In this document: piece by piece, positions 10,545-21,495 of the stretch
Position numbering within the stretch: position 1 is the first letter of the stretch
Layout of the letters: each line of letters opens with the position of its first letter
Assembly (NCBI GenBank): GCA_033239525.1
Contig: BSYO01000019.1
Span: forward strand, 9,964,592-10,028,591
Source of the DNA: Nepenthes gracilis
Lineage: Eukaryota > Streptophyta > Magnoliopsida > Caryophyllales > Nepenthaceae
Length of the DNA: 64,000 bases
Reading direction: 5' to 3'
Position numbers and translations under genes: made by a program
Notes under the pieces: generated by a model
The model's database searches: none
The model's input: only the letters and a program-made list of their open reading frames with translations
What the model was told of the DNA's origin: nothing

Positions 10545-11583
10545 CAGACCTTACCATTCACAAATCTCCCTGTTTCCTCCAATTTCCTCACAAATCTCGC
10601 CTTCAACGTCTGCTATATTAGCCCAACCTGTTCAAACACCACTAGTTTTGCTTCACGTACCCACCGATGCCCAAATCGCCTTCCATCTTCATCTGCCAAA
10701 GGCCGAAAGGGCATTGCTCTCTGCCAAAATCCCTATTCTCGTTAGTGTGAAGTCAAAGGCACTACACGATGAAGGATTTGTAGAATTGTGAGACTTATCT
10801 AGTGAACCTGTGTTTTCAGAGGATGATCTGGGAAACACACTTGCTATTATCTCTGTCCAAATGTTTGCGCACTTAGCTCTCCTACAATTGGCATTTCAAA
10901 CTTTAGATAAGTTTAGACTAGAGTTGGGTTGCTATGCTATTGCTGGAACTAAGGTAGATGGCGGCAAATGGATTTCATCTACCACCTATCTAAATGATAC
11001 TTCATATGACAAAAGGATTGGAGAGCTTGACCACAATTTACTTCAACACTTCACCTTGGGTGCCCGGGCTCTTGTAAATTCCATGGCTACTGTGTTTAGT
11101 GCTAGAGTTGAACAGAAAGCTATTAAGGCCTGTTCTGAAAAATTCCATCCACTCTTCTAGTTCTCATATATGATCGCCATCGAAGATGGCTCTGTGCAGA
11201 TGATGGCACAAATTGTCATTTCTATTGAACTTGACTCTCAATCTGAACTTCTCCATCTTGACAAATTTCAGCTCTTAGAAGCCAAATCAATTCCTCCATT
11301 GAGGGAAAAATTTGGGACACAATTGGATAGACTAATACTGGCTCCCAATTCTCTATCCTACAATCTTACGAGGCCAAAGTTGCTAAACTCTAGGGCCGTC
11401 GAAATTGAGCAGGCAGCAATGAGACACCAGGCAGCTTCAACAATTGTTAGAGTTATTGATTTATCGACTTGTGATGCAAAACTTGAGCAGTTGAAAGAAG
11501 AGTTAGATAAATTGATGGGCGAAGGACAAGTGTCACCAGCAGCTCATAGATGTGGAAGTTGCCCATGCACAGCTGCAAGCTAA
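10537..11583 (+). pseudogene. Unrecognised ORF of about 349 codons with two in-frame stops, inside the retroelement
   Basis: One reading frame runs from 10,537 to 11,583 and is interrupted only by TGA at 10,789 and TAG at 11,158. Segments include LHVPTDAQIAFHLHLPKAER near the start and CDAKLEQLKEELDKLMGEGQ near the end, the latter probably helical or coiled-coil. I do not recognise a gag, protease, integrase or reverse transcriptase motif. It may be a gag-like or lineage-specific product of a non-autonomous LTR element, or host sequence captured by it. It overlaps the end of the preceding frame by 8 bases. Confidence 0.4.
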
Positions 11584-12271
11584 TGGTTGAAAACATTGTT
11601 TATAGGTCAAACGACTTTCTTGGATGGTGTTGCGTCAGCATCTGCCTAGGATAGGTTGTGAATGTCGCTCTGCTAACAGGACTTATTGCTGTGAAGCTGA
11701 TCGAACTAATTGTGCAGGCAGCTTTCGTGGTCGGCATGCCCAAGAAGACTTGCATAGGAACCTTTCTGGAGCTGCTTAAGACCTCAGAATCTAAGAAGTA
11801 TCAGGAAATGCAGGAGCCTTGGGAGCAGCTCAAGGATGCTTTCAAGAGGTCTTATATTTTAGTGTATTGTTGCCAGGGTAAAGGCTATATATAGTCACTT
11901 GCAATGGGGTGGGACATTGTGGACTAGTTCAGAAAGGCTCAGGTCAAATTGCAGGTTTCGAAACGAGATTTTCTGAGCTATGAAAGTCTGGGCATTACTA
12001 TTCCTTGCTTCTTCCTTGCCATCACAAACTGGTCTGCAATCCCTAGATAACGTCATTCTGATACTGAAAGTCGTTCTCTATTCTCTGATGCTAAGTATAT
12101 TTCTATAGCGTACCACTTCATTAAAATTTTTTCTCGTTTAATCTTGAGGATAAGGTTTTTGATAGGAACAACAATATTACAGGTCTCCACAACGGTTCCC
12201 AGGACATGCATCAGTAACAATCCACAGTTATAAGGCGAAGCACTCGGACTATCCAACTATCACCGAAATTC
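11584..12271 (+). pseudogene. 3' internal part of the Copia-type element with RNase H C-terminal remnant
   Basis: Frame-broken sequence. Near 12,090-12,260 a translation gives AKYISIAYHFIK and further on GEALGLSNYHRN, across frame breaks. This pattern resembles the C-terminal end of Copia polyproteins (the HFIRE-type and KLGLSN-type segments after RNase H). Integrase, RT and most of RNase H are missing, so pol has been deleted. A short frame at 11,658-11,894 (MPKKTCIGTFLELLKTSESK within it) is not recognised. Confidence 0.5.
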
Positions 12272-12806
12272 TGTGATTATATTTAATTCCTACACTTAAT
12301 TACTTTGTTTATTTTCCTCTCCCCACCAACGAATGCGGACAGGAATTCGGTTAAATTGTTCCCCCTTTCCTTCGTCTGTTACACCGTTCATTTTGTTGCT
12401 TAGTTTGTTAAGCTGCTTGGGCACGTGTACTAGCACTGCCCTCTTCCCCTTTCCCTAGTTTGTTACTTAGTTTATTCGGTCCTTCTGTTGGCCACATGCA
12501 TTCTCCCTTTGTATTTAGTCCATTACGGTACCGGGCAGGGGGAATAGAAAACTAATTACTGTCTTCTTCTCCTTGTTCTCTCTGCTCTTCTCTCTTACTC
12601 TCTTGTCCTCTTTCCATCTCTGTTGGTGTGTGACCTCGGTCCCTTTTTTCTTTAGAGACCGTGGTCCTTTTTCCCTCTCATCTTTGATTTCCTTTTATCC
12701 ATATTCTCACATCTGTTTCTCCTTCTGTTGAACTCCTTTTCTTCTCTAATTTTTCTCTACTTCCAGTCACCGGTCTTTTCAAATTGTAGGCGCCTGCCAT
12801 TGTACA
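12272..12806 (+). repeat. 3' LTR of the Copia-type element
   Basis: Begins TGTGATTATATTTAATTCC, follows the decayed pol end, and matches 1-536. It ends TGTACA. The TG..CA termini fit an LTR. The many differences from the 5' LTR show an old insertion. The 5' target duplication cannot be checked because the element starts outside the window. Confidence 0.78.
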
Positions 12807-13807
12807 TGTTTCAAAATTGCTCAATTTTTATCAATAACCTGCCGGTGAGTTATCATAGTTCTATATTTAATTATGAGTTGCTTTATTTTGTATTTATTTT
12901 TAGGAATAACCGTAGGATTTCTTTTACATATTGCGTTTTTTTAAAAATACATAATATATTCGAGAGGGCTGATATTTGAGAGAGATTTAGCTGTAAGCAA
13001 GTCTTATTAATTATTTTCGATCTCTAAACAATTTAGTTTTGAATATGTACGACATTTTTTAAAGATCTTTGACGGAAAACCTCTCACCGTTGACATTTAG
13101 TTTCAATTGAAGCTTATATCACTGCTAAAATGACAGTGAGGAAAGAGAGGCTTTAAATAAAAATTGCTATAAAATAAAATTTTATGAGAAATTGCCGTCA
13201 AAATCTAAAACAAACCCAACTTTAGTAATGTAAATTTTATTTAATAATCACTAATCTTTTTTTTAATTGAAAACTTTTTAATTTATTTCCTTTTAATTTG
13301 GCGGGACAATGCAATAAAATGTGCGCATTAAAACAATATAGGTGGTAGACATTGCGTATACATTAATTCTCACCATTACGGGTGGGACGCTAACGTGGAA
13401 ATCTATGTACGATGACGCTAATAATTGAGATCAAATAATGGTTGATAATATTACGAAAATTTATTTATTAGCTGTTCTCCATATTTCGCTACACTAATTT
13501 CGTACCCCCAGAAAATTTATTAAAAATAATTTATTAGTGATTATCAAAATCCGTAAAATAAAAAAAAAAATGCTGACAATAATATCTACCCTCAAGAGGT
13601 CTAAGTTAAAAGTTTTTCGATAGTTACTAATGTTTCCTATGCTAAATAATTTGAGGATAACCATTACAATTGATCTAATTAAATACTTTTCTTAATATTC
13701 AAAAAGAAAAGTATCCAAAATAATTAGACAATATATGATGAATGTTAGTAATAAGCCAATAATTCATAAGAAAATTATCTAATTGTCCAATTTAAAAAAA
13801 GAAAACT
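12807..13807. other. AT-rich intergenic DNA
   Basis: No open frame with recognisable similarity, no strong repeat, and no RNA gene seen. Confidence 0.6.
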
Positions 13808-14600
13808 CTCTCTGGCTTTGATTTGGGCTGTTCTCCACTGCTTCGATGCAAATCTCCGGCGTCCAGCTCTCGTATCTGTCCTCTTTGACTCCGGCTGGTA
13901 CACCAAATCTCTGGCGGTAATCCATTTTTCTTTGATGCATTTCACTCCCTTTTCCTTCCTCACACTCTCTCTCCTCTACCTATTCCTCTTCTTCTCCTTT
14001 TCGATCTGCTATTATTAATTTGAGGCTCAGGGGCACTCAATGGAGGCCGTTGGATTAATCCAACGGCCCCCATTTTCATTATATAATTTTTTTTTTTAAA
14101 AAGGAGGCACATGCAGCCGTTGGATGAAAAAGTCATCCAACGGCTGCAGCTGTTGCCTGGACGAAATAAACTATAGGTTTATTTCATCTTCTCCATTTGT
14201 CGTTCAACGCCACTCTCTCTATCCCTCTCTTCCTCTTTTTTCCTTAACTTTGAAGAGTGGCGCCGCTGTTGTCATTGTTGCCAGAACATAGTTCTATCTC
14301 CGCTGGTTGCCACCGGAGAGAGTGTTGTCAGAATCGCTTGCCATCACTGTACTGCTTTTTCCTTCTTTTCCTTCCTTTGTGACAAGATACACTGGATCTT
14401 ATGCCGCACGCCGTTGTCATGAGAGAGAGAGAGTTGTCGTCACCGCCGCCGTTCTCTCCGTCCAACTTCCTCTCGTTGTGATTTAGCTAACTTTTTTATT
14501 TATTTTTTTTTGTTTTCTATTTTTTCTTCTCTGAATTTTTTTAGTTTTTATTTGTAATAATTTATTTATTTTTGTAAAAATGTATTTATATTTAGTAGAA
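13808..14600 (+). repeat. Left inverted arm of MULE-2-like element
   Basis: Matches the reverse complement of about 26,310-27,020 over roughly 700 bases. Shared landmarks are GGCGTCCAGCTCTCGTATCTGTCC-like sequence, CACTCTCTCTCCTCTACC, the CCGTTGGAT hairpins, and AGTTTTTATTTGTAATAAT at the inner end. The arm starts abruptly near 13,808. The right arm continues about 350 bases further out, so the outer part of this end is lost. Confidence 0.8.
14046..14150. repeat. Pair of short palindromes inside the MULE-2 left arm
   Basis: The first is CCGTTGGATTAATCCAACGG, a perfect 20-base palindrome at about 14,048-14,067. The second has GCAGCCGTTGGATGA facing TCATCCAACGGCTGC with a short spacer, at about 14,113-14,147. 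Both recur with small changes in the right arm (about 26,670-26,785), so they are part of the element. Confidence 0.85.
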
Positions 14601-15475
14601 AAAGGATTTTTAACAAATTAATATTATGAATAATTGTTATTTAAGAGAGCCGTCGGAGCGGCTATGTCAAAGAGTGGCCGATAAGCAGTGGAGAATATAA
14701 AATTTGGTAATTTTTATTACCAGACTAAGTCTGGTAATATAATTATATATTTATTATAAATTATTCAATTATCATCGTAATTCAACATATTTTTTTGTTC
14801 ATCAAATTTTTTTCACTTTTTAATTTTAAATTTTTTTTTAGAAAAGTATATTTATAAAAGTCTAAGTAAATAAAATTTATATTATTTATATTTATTAATA
14901 TGTATAAAAATAATTTACCTAATATTAAATATTATAATATTATATATATAATTTATGTGACTGTTAACATTAATATTACAATGTTAACCATATAATTTTA
15001 ACTAAAATTTAATTTAGTTAAAAAAATATTGCAAAAATATAAGTTTAAAAAATTACATCTCTAATGTATAATATTAACAATATGGCTCCAATTGTTGGAT
15101 TTAAATTTCTAGTTTTTTTAATTTTTATTTATAAAAATTATTTTTTTTAATAAAAATGTATTTATATTTATTAAAAATTTTTTAACAAGTTAATATTATT
15201 AATAATTGTTATTTTATTTTTAAATGACTAATATTAGCTTGTGAAGACTTTTGTAGGGGTTAAGCCTCACTGAAAACTTACAGTACCAATGAGTGTCTAA
15301 AACCCCCTATTTTTTTCTTGATGCTACAATATTGAGTGAAGATAAATAAGATTGATTTGCTTTAAATTCACGTTTTGACTTAAAAATAAGGTAGAAAAAT
15401 AATTTTTACTTTTGATTTAAAAATTAAATCAACATAAATTTTACAATCTAAATTTAAAAAATAATATTATATATT
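14601..15475. other. AT-rich interior of MULE-2-like element with a direct duplication
   Basis: Very AT-rich. Bases 14,538-14,645 are repeated in direct orientation at about 15,108-15,220. Both copies share a TTTTTATTT..AATAATT lead-in, AAAAATGTATTTATATTTA and a TTAATATTAT-type end. No gene seen. Confidence 0.65.
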
Positions 15476-16530
15476 TGATACGTCATTGGATCCGAATTTC
15501 GAATAGATTCGGGTTGGTCTGCTTGACTAGTTCCGGCTCCGTTCACCGAGTTGGGATCCTGCACACCACTAAACAAATAGGAGATCAGTGTGTCGGCGAA
15601 AAGTTATCTCACCGAAAATACTCTAACGCTTAAATTAGTAAGAAAACCTTCAAAATCTGAGAAGGTATTGAGCACTAAAATTGAGAGGGCAAGAGAGAAT
15701 GCGTTTGAAAGGAGTGTTTGGATGTCTAAATGAAAGAGAAGCTTAGCCGTCTCTTGAACTTGGGACGGTGGGAAGGCAGTAAACGACTGTAGGGAGTATG
15801 TTTGTATGTGTTTGGATCTCTGAGTGTCAGCAGAGAGTGCCTGAATATCAGAGAGCGTTAGGTCTCTGAGAGAGAGGGGTTGGAAGCCTAGCAGAAAGCT
15901 TATCAAAAAAGCATGCCCAGGAATGAAAACTCTAGGGCTTATTTGAATGGTGGCAGGGTGATCTTCCCTGGTTGGAAGGTGAGATCCCTGTGCCATTTTG
16001 GGCTGCTTTCCTTCTGCAGGAAAGCACAAGTTGCATATCTTGCTGAGATTGCTTCATTTCCTAGCGATTAGCGGCTTTTCAAACTGCTTACCTTTCTTTC
16101 GTACACTTTACCATTGAAAAGTTCCAGTTGGTAGAAAATTGGGAAAATTTGGCACCTTTCTTATGGGAAGGACGCTGATTTTGTCAATATTATTTTTGGG
16201 TGTTGATTGAGTTTATGGAAGGCGCAAGTCAGGGAAAGAGTCATTGTTACCTGTCTGCTGGATCGTGGGCCTAAGTGGGCCAGGCCTGTGGAAGTTTTCT
16301 TATTTTTGGGCCTACTGCTACAGTGATTTCAATCAATGCTTGAGTTGACCGTCCTGAGCATGAGTTGGCCGCCGGCCTATGCCTTAATCAGTTAACGCTA
16401 GCGTTGACTGTCGGGTACGCATTTGGGCCTTTCAAGATTTGGGCCTTCACCTCCTGTTGGGCTAACGTTGGAATTGGCCGTCCAATAGGCCATTTGGGCA
16501 TTCTTTGACTATTGGGCCAATCCAACTACA
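15476..16530 (-). repeat. 3' LTR of Tat-lineage Gypsy element (element on minus strand)
   Basis: About 1,055 bases with TG..CA ends, matching 25,091-26,148 along the full length with frequent differences. The outer flank 15,471-15,475 is ATATT and the base run after the other LTR is ATATA, so a 5-bp target duplication with one mismatch is plausible. TTGACC and TTGACT motifs recur near 16,340-16,410. Confidence 0.9.
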
Positions 16531-16656
16531 GTATACCCGTTACTAGCCTCCATGCTGGTGGCCAAAATTCTGGCCTCCGGTATGTTCATGATGGGATGCT
16601 CCTTACTGTCATTTGTTGGTTGAAAATTCCAGAGAACTCCACGAAAGGTTAAGGCA

Positions 16657-16840
16657 TTGACCGAATTTATTGACCGTCCTGGTTAGATTCCGGGGAAGAA
16701 AAGTTGACCGGATCTGTTGACTGTCTTTGGTCAGATCCGAAGAAGAAAGTTGACCGGATCTGTTGACCGTCTTTTGGTCAGATCCGGAGAAGAAAATTGG
16801 TCGGATCTGTTGATCGTCTTTTGTCAGATCTGGAAAACTT
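16657..16840. repeat. Tandem array of about four 47-bp units rich in TTGACC
   Basis: Units start at about 16,657, 16,704, 16,750 and 16,797. Each contains TTGACCGGATCTGTTGACCG or a close variant, followed by a GGTCAGATCCG-type stretch and GAAGAAA. The array lies between the 3' LTR and the antisense ORF, upstream of that ORF's start. Confidence 0.88.
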
Positions 16841-17149
16841 TATTGAGCCCTGAGTGGCGCGTGGCCATTAGCTGGTCTGTTAGGCTAAAAGTAGACACGT
16901 TTCTTCACCTAATGAAATCACGATCCCAACCATTAATGCTTCAGAAGATTTATTTCAAAAAGGTGCCTGTTGGGAAGTGACACATGGCAGCATGATGGCG
17001 TGCCTTCTCGAGGAGGTTTAAGGCGTTTCACACTTTGCCGTTTAAGTTTCCCTCCTTATACTTAGAGTTTTTCACATCTTCTGCTCTGCTTCTTCGTCTT
17101 CCTACTTTCATTTTGAAGAGAAAAAGAAAACCCAAACCCCTCTGCAAAT

Positions 17150-18825
17150 ATGGCTTCGACCTCCGTTGCTGATATTCCTTCTATTCTTCGAGAGAACAAC
17201 ATCAAAGAACTGTGCATCAAATTTAACATCCCCAAAGACATCGCGTGGAGGGTTCTGGATAAGGATGACAGGGCCTTCTCTCCGCCGGCGGGACACGTGA
17301 CGGTGTATGAGGCCCACCTGAGGAGCGGCCTTCGTCTTCCTCTTCCAAACGACTTACAATCAATCCTCCAGGTTCTGCGCGTTTCCGTCGCCCAACTCCA
17401 CGCCAATGCTGTACGGTATATTTACACTTTCTGTATCTTTCTCCGTAAGCATTCTCGGTGGCTAACAATGTCGATGGTGAAGGGGCTATTTAAGATAAAC
17501 CAGGGAGGAGAGTGGATCTTCCTGGTTCCACGTAGTGGCCTGAAGGTCAACACGGCCATCTACGACTCACTGAAGAACAGGATAAATTGGTTCTCCTTCA
17601 TGAGTGTGACTGAGACTTGGCTCCTGGCAAAGGATTGGGGTTAGGAGCCGGATGTTTATAGGGGGATGCCGTCTATGGCAAAGACGGCATCCCTTGAGTG
17701 GCTGATCAAACTGGTTAAAGCCCATCTGTCTGACTTCAAGAGAGATTTCTTGGTCTCTAGGGCAGAGACCAAGAAGGTGAACTGAGGACCGCCTTCCCCT
17801 GTTCAGAAGCTCAGAGCACCGTCGCCGACGGTTATGTAGCCAGAGGGTTCGAGGGTCTGATCATCTGTCCCCGCCTGACCGGCGACGACTTTATCGGCCC
17901 CAGGCCTAAGAGGATGACTGTGGAGACGCCCTCCTCATCGTCTCTAGGGCCAGACTATATTACTGTCGGGATTTACAGTGGTCTTGGCAGCGCCATCGAG
18001 ATGGAGAAGACGTTCGAGGACATGCCAGAAGCTGAGGCCGAAGGCATTATACTAGCGTAGCTTGCGCCACAGGTGGTTCCTCAGTTTGTGCCAGAGGAGA
18101 TACCGCCTACGTCTGTTGACGACCTGCCAGAGGGGCACAGGAGCCATCGGTTGGCTCTCCGGTTATGCAGCAGCCGACGGATCCGCCTGTTATTGATTTG
18201 GAGCCTCCTGCTGCTCAGGAGGAGCCCGCCACCACTGCCGCCATAGATGATATCGATGAAGGGCTCCTGGATGACATCCTGGAGGAGGCCGTCGCTAGCC
18301 CTGCTCGCGAGGGTTCTGCCTCTACCCCACCAGCCACGGAGCCAGACTTGGAAGCCAGGCCAGATAGGCCCGCACGGAAGATCTGGCAGATATAATTTTC
18401 TGTGATGCTTTCTGCCTAACTTCTTTAAAATTTTTGATTTGTTTTGTTCTTTGGTGCAGAGGGAGAAGGTGATGGCTGCCGTGGCAAGGGTGATTGATCA
18501 GAGGGACCGTGTGATCTTCGATAGGGAGGCGGAGGCGAAACTGGCGGCGTCGGGGGTAGAGCACAGGCTGGATGCTGCCGCATCGCAAACCTTTTTGATC
18601 GACATAGAGGCCGAGAATGCAAGCCTAAAGGAGGAGAACACCCACCTAAGAGAGGAGAATGAGAGGGTCAATAAGCGCCTCAACCATCTCACCGAGCATA
18701 TATCAGCCTTGGAGAACCAGCTGAGTATCCGGATATGCCCTCACGAGGTCGAGCAGATGGTACTGTCGCGGTTATGGGAGGGGGTCAAGAGAATATTGAC
18801 CCTAACTTCCGGTGGACTTGCTTAA
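17150..18825 (+). pseudogene. Tat-element antisense ORF (PF04195-like domain plus coiled coil)
   Basis: The ORF is on the strand opposite gag-pol. It starts at ATG 17,150 (MASTSVADIPSILRENNIKE) and runs 164 codons to TAG at 17,642. The sequence GGHVTVYEAHLRSGLRLPLP-like at residues 45-65 is typical of the family labelled putative gypsy-type transposon (PF04195), despite the name not a transposase. Beyond the stop, decayed coding sequence continues. An acidic Pro/Ala-rich part is at 18,165-18,395 and a coiled-coil part at 18,461-18,825 (FLIDIEAENASLKEENTHLR). A likely intron lies between them, with acceptor TTTGGTGCAG at 18,451-18,460. AATAAA at 18,965 could end the transcript. The function of this family is unknown. 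The copy is inactive because of internal stops. Confidence 0.8.
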
Positions 18826-18964
18826 CAGATCAAACAGGTTCGCCCAGAACTGCGAGAGTCTCGTGAGGGAGCCACAGGATGGTCAGGGGCCCCCGCCGCT
18901 GCCATCTCCTTGATTTTTGATATTCTCTTGTTATATAATGTACAATGTAAATATACTTGAAAGC

Positions 18965-18970
18965 AATAAA
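18965..18970 (+). terminator. Candidate polyadenylation signal of the antisense ORF
   Basis: AATAAA in the plus orientation, about 140 bases after the last antisense-ORF stop and preceded by a T-rich TTGTTATATAATGTA stretch. Confidence 0.45.
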
Positions 18971-19315
18971 ATGGGCGTTCTTCCACTTCATGTGTCTACT
19001 TCCTTTTACTGCTTTTAATTCACGTTTGAAGTTATACTTGGATGGCCAACTAGGTTGGCCGGCTGCCTGTCAACTGAGTTTATAGTGTTACCGTAGGTGT
19101 GGTGTCCTTAGGTTACTTTGTAGGTGGTTGTGTACGTGTTAGCCGGCCTAGTGGTAGTGGCTTGTGAGTAAAGCCTGGTGGCGCTGCTCAAATGTTGACT
19201 TGGGCGGCCAGCCTTGGAGACAAATTTTTCTCCCTTTGACTATTGTTGACTGATCACGTAATCTCCTCGCGAAGGAGGTCGTTGGGTGTACTGCACTAGC
19301 CCCTTAAAATTTTTA

Positions 19316-19470
19316 CCACTAATGAGCCATTTGGATGATCAAGGTTTAGATTCGATTATCTATGGGCCGCCTAGATAATCAGGGTTTAATACGACCACTA
19401 ATGGGTCACTCGAATGACCGAGGTTCATACTAGACCGCTTATAGGTCACTCGATGAATAGGGTTTAGTAA
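19316..19470. repeat. Degenerate tandem repeat of about 40 bp between antisense ORF and integrase
   Basis: Four imperfect units near 19,317, 19,360, 19,397 and 19,437. Each reads like CACTAATGGGTCACTCGAATG followed by an AGGGTTTA-type segment. It lies in the non-coding spacer of the Tat element. Confidence 0.7.
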
Positions 19471-19769
19471 CGAGAGAGTGAAGACCCTCCTGACTTAGGG
19501 GTAGTCTAAGTCGGGTAAGCCTGCAAGGCAAACACACATATATATATATGTGCATACAAAAAAGAGAAGGTAATATGTTAAGGAAACACTTATTTTAACA
19601 AATTGAAACAAGTAGGCGAATGCGTACACACAATAATGCAAGTACATACCTGAGTCCCTTATTGGAAGTAGCGTTTGAGGTGGATCACGTTCCACGCTCG
19701 TGGGACCAACTTTTCGTCCTAGTTTCGGAGTGTGTATGCTACGTTTTGTATGACGGTGGAGACTAGGAA

Positions 19770-20760
19770 AGCCCTTTCCCAATTAGGGGAGAGCTTGTTG
19801 TGGCCGGCCAGTTTGCCTGTAGCCTTTACGCCTCGTAGGACCAAGTACCCAATATCGAATTGTCGCAACTTTATCTTTTTGTTGTAGTATCAGACAATTC
19901 GATATTGGTAGGCCGCTGTCCGTATTTTGATGGCGTCGTGAGCTTCCTCCAACAAGTCTAGGTGTTCTCTGATTTTCTAAGAGTTATCCTGTGGGTCAAA
20001 CTATTTCACCATAAGACTTGGAAGCCCGATTTCGACCGGGATTACCGCTTTAGTCCTGTAGCAAAGACTGAAGGGTATTTCGAGCGTTGGTTCTTTTGGG
20101 GTTGTCCAGTAAGATCAGAGAACTGAAGGTAGCTCATCTACTCAAGAGCCTCCTGCATCTTCCAGCTTGGTCTTTAACCCATGGAGTAGTGTTCTGTTCG
20201 TGACCTCCACATGTCCATTCATTTGGGGGTATGCCACCGAAATATGGACCAACTTGATATCAAGGTTGGCGAATACTTGGTGAAGCGTTTCTCCTAGAAT
20301 TGGGTCCCATTGTCGGTCACGATGACCTCTGGGACACCAAATCTGCAAATAATGTTTTGGCGAAGGAATTCAAGAGCGTTGTGCTCTGTGATTTTCACCA
20401 GTGGGATGGCCTCGACCCACTTGGTAAAGTAGTCGATGTCCACGATGTTGAATTTTCTTTACCCCGCGAGCCCCCATTGCTCGAAGGGCCAAGGGGTCTG
20501 AAGCTACTTCAGGTCAGCGGACGACTGATGGTGAAGGTTACTGTGAAGCTGACAGCTTTCACACTTCACAAATTCAAGCGTGTCCTTTTTTCATCGAGGG
20601 CCAGTAGTAGACCTGTGGCATGATTTTGAAGGCTATGTTTTTTCCACCAACATGTGCTCTGCAAATCCTGAGGTGCACTTCTCTCAAGGTGTAGTCAGCC
20701 TCTTCGGGAGTTAGGCATCAGAGGTATGGGGTTAAGTAACCACGGCGATATAGCCACCCA
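19770..20760 (-). pseudogene. Integrase of the Tat-lineage element
   Basis: Minus-strand translation in broken frames shows the zinc-binding region start LREVHLRICRAHVGGKN near 20,640-20,690 with YYWPSMKKG after it. The core segment follows (VAYPQMNGHVEVTNRTLLHG at about 20,170-20,230), and a C-terminal part ends LSPNWERAF-like near 19,775. The NG..E core spacing around MNGHVEVTNRT carries the glutamate of the DDE triad. The Asp segment reads RDRQWDPILGETLHQVF, where a TDNG-type motif is expected, so one catalytic Asp appears lost. Inactive. Confidence 0.83.
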
Positions 20761-21039
20761 TCAACCACAGTATACCAGCCGGCCGTCCTTTTGATTCGCT
20801 TAGCCTTCTTTGCGTCTTCTGGCAATGATCCGTTAGCCAGATAGCTAAGGTAGGGCGTCATCCAGATTTATATTTCGAAAATCTGCATCACCTCCTGCTT
20901 CTCTATACTGGGAGCGTTTAGAATCTCTCATATCCCTCAAGTACTATTCTGGATTTTTGGCTGCAGCAACTCTAGGCAACTGGTCTATCTTCCAATTTTC
21001 AGTTCTGAGAACATGAACTAGAGTTAGTTTGTTGAAACC

Positions 21040-21495
21040 CTAGGCAGCCTCCCTCGCCTTTGCCAAGTACTTGGCCAGGTGGGGGTTGCTTACTTCGAAG
21101 TCTCCGTTAACCTGGTTAACGATCAGTTCAGAGTTATTGTAGACTGCCAACCTCTTGGCAAAGCACTCCTTTGCTAATCGTAATCTGACTAACAAGGCTT
21201 CGTATTCGGCAACATTATTGGTTGCCAAGAAATCGAGTCTGAGGGAATACTTCACCTCAAACTCATTTGGGGTCGTGAGGACCACTCCAGCACCACTGCC
21301 GGTGTCCGTAGACGATCCGTCTACGTGGAGTATCCATTTTGAAACTTTGTCAAGCTGTACCATGCTTTCTACGGGCTGTTCTTCGAGAACTGAGATTGTG
21401 GTCTGAACAATAAAATCGGCCAGAGCCTGCGCTTTTACAGCAGGTCTAGGCCGGAATTCGAAGTCAAACTCGCCCAACTCGATAATCCACTTCAT
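21040..21495 (-). pseudogene. Archaeal-type RNase H (aRNH) of the Tat-lineage element
   Basis: A 151-codon open stretch. LHVDGSSTDTGSGAGVVL carries the first catalytic Asp in the DGS..G..GAG pattern. NNVAEYEALLVRLRLAKE supplies the Glu, and YNNSELIVNQVNG takes the place of the usual DSQL motif with Asp changed to Asn. The N-terminal residues (KWIIELGEFDFEFRPRPAVK) are the C-terminal end of the ordinary RNase H domain, so both RNase H domains are joined as in the Tat lineage. Confidence 0.87.

Noticed and set aside
16657..16840. CRISPR-like array
   Set aside because: Units are directly adjacent without unique spacers and lie in a plant retrotransposon; it is an ordinary tandem repeat.
17150..18825. 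Host gene between the Tat integrase and LTR
   Set aside because: Position, opposite orientation and PF04195-type domain match the known antisense ORF of Tat elements, so it is element sequence, not a host gene.
20300..20623. Plus-strand frames over the Gypsy pol (also at 21,155, 22,036, 22,401, 22,606, 24,771)
   Set aside because: Shadows of minus-strand integrase, RNase H, RT, protease and gag sequence.
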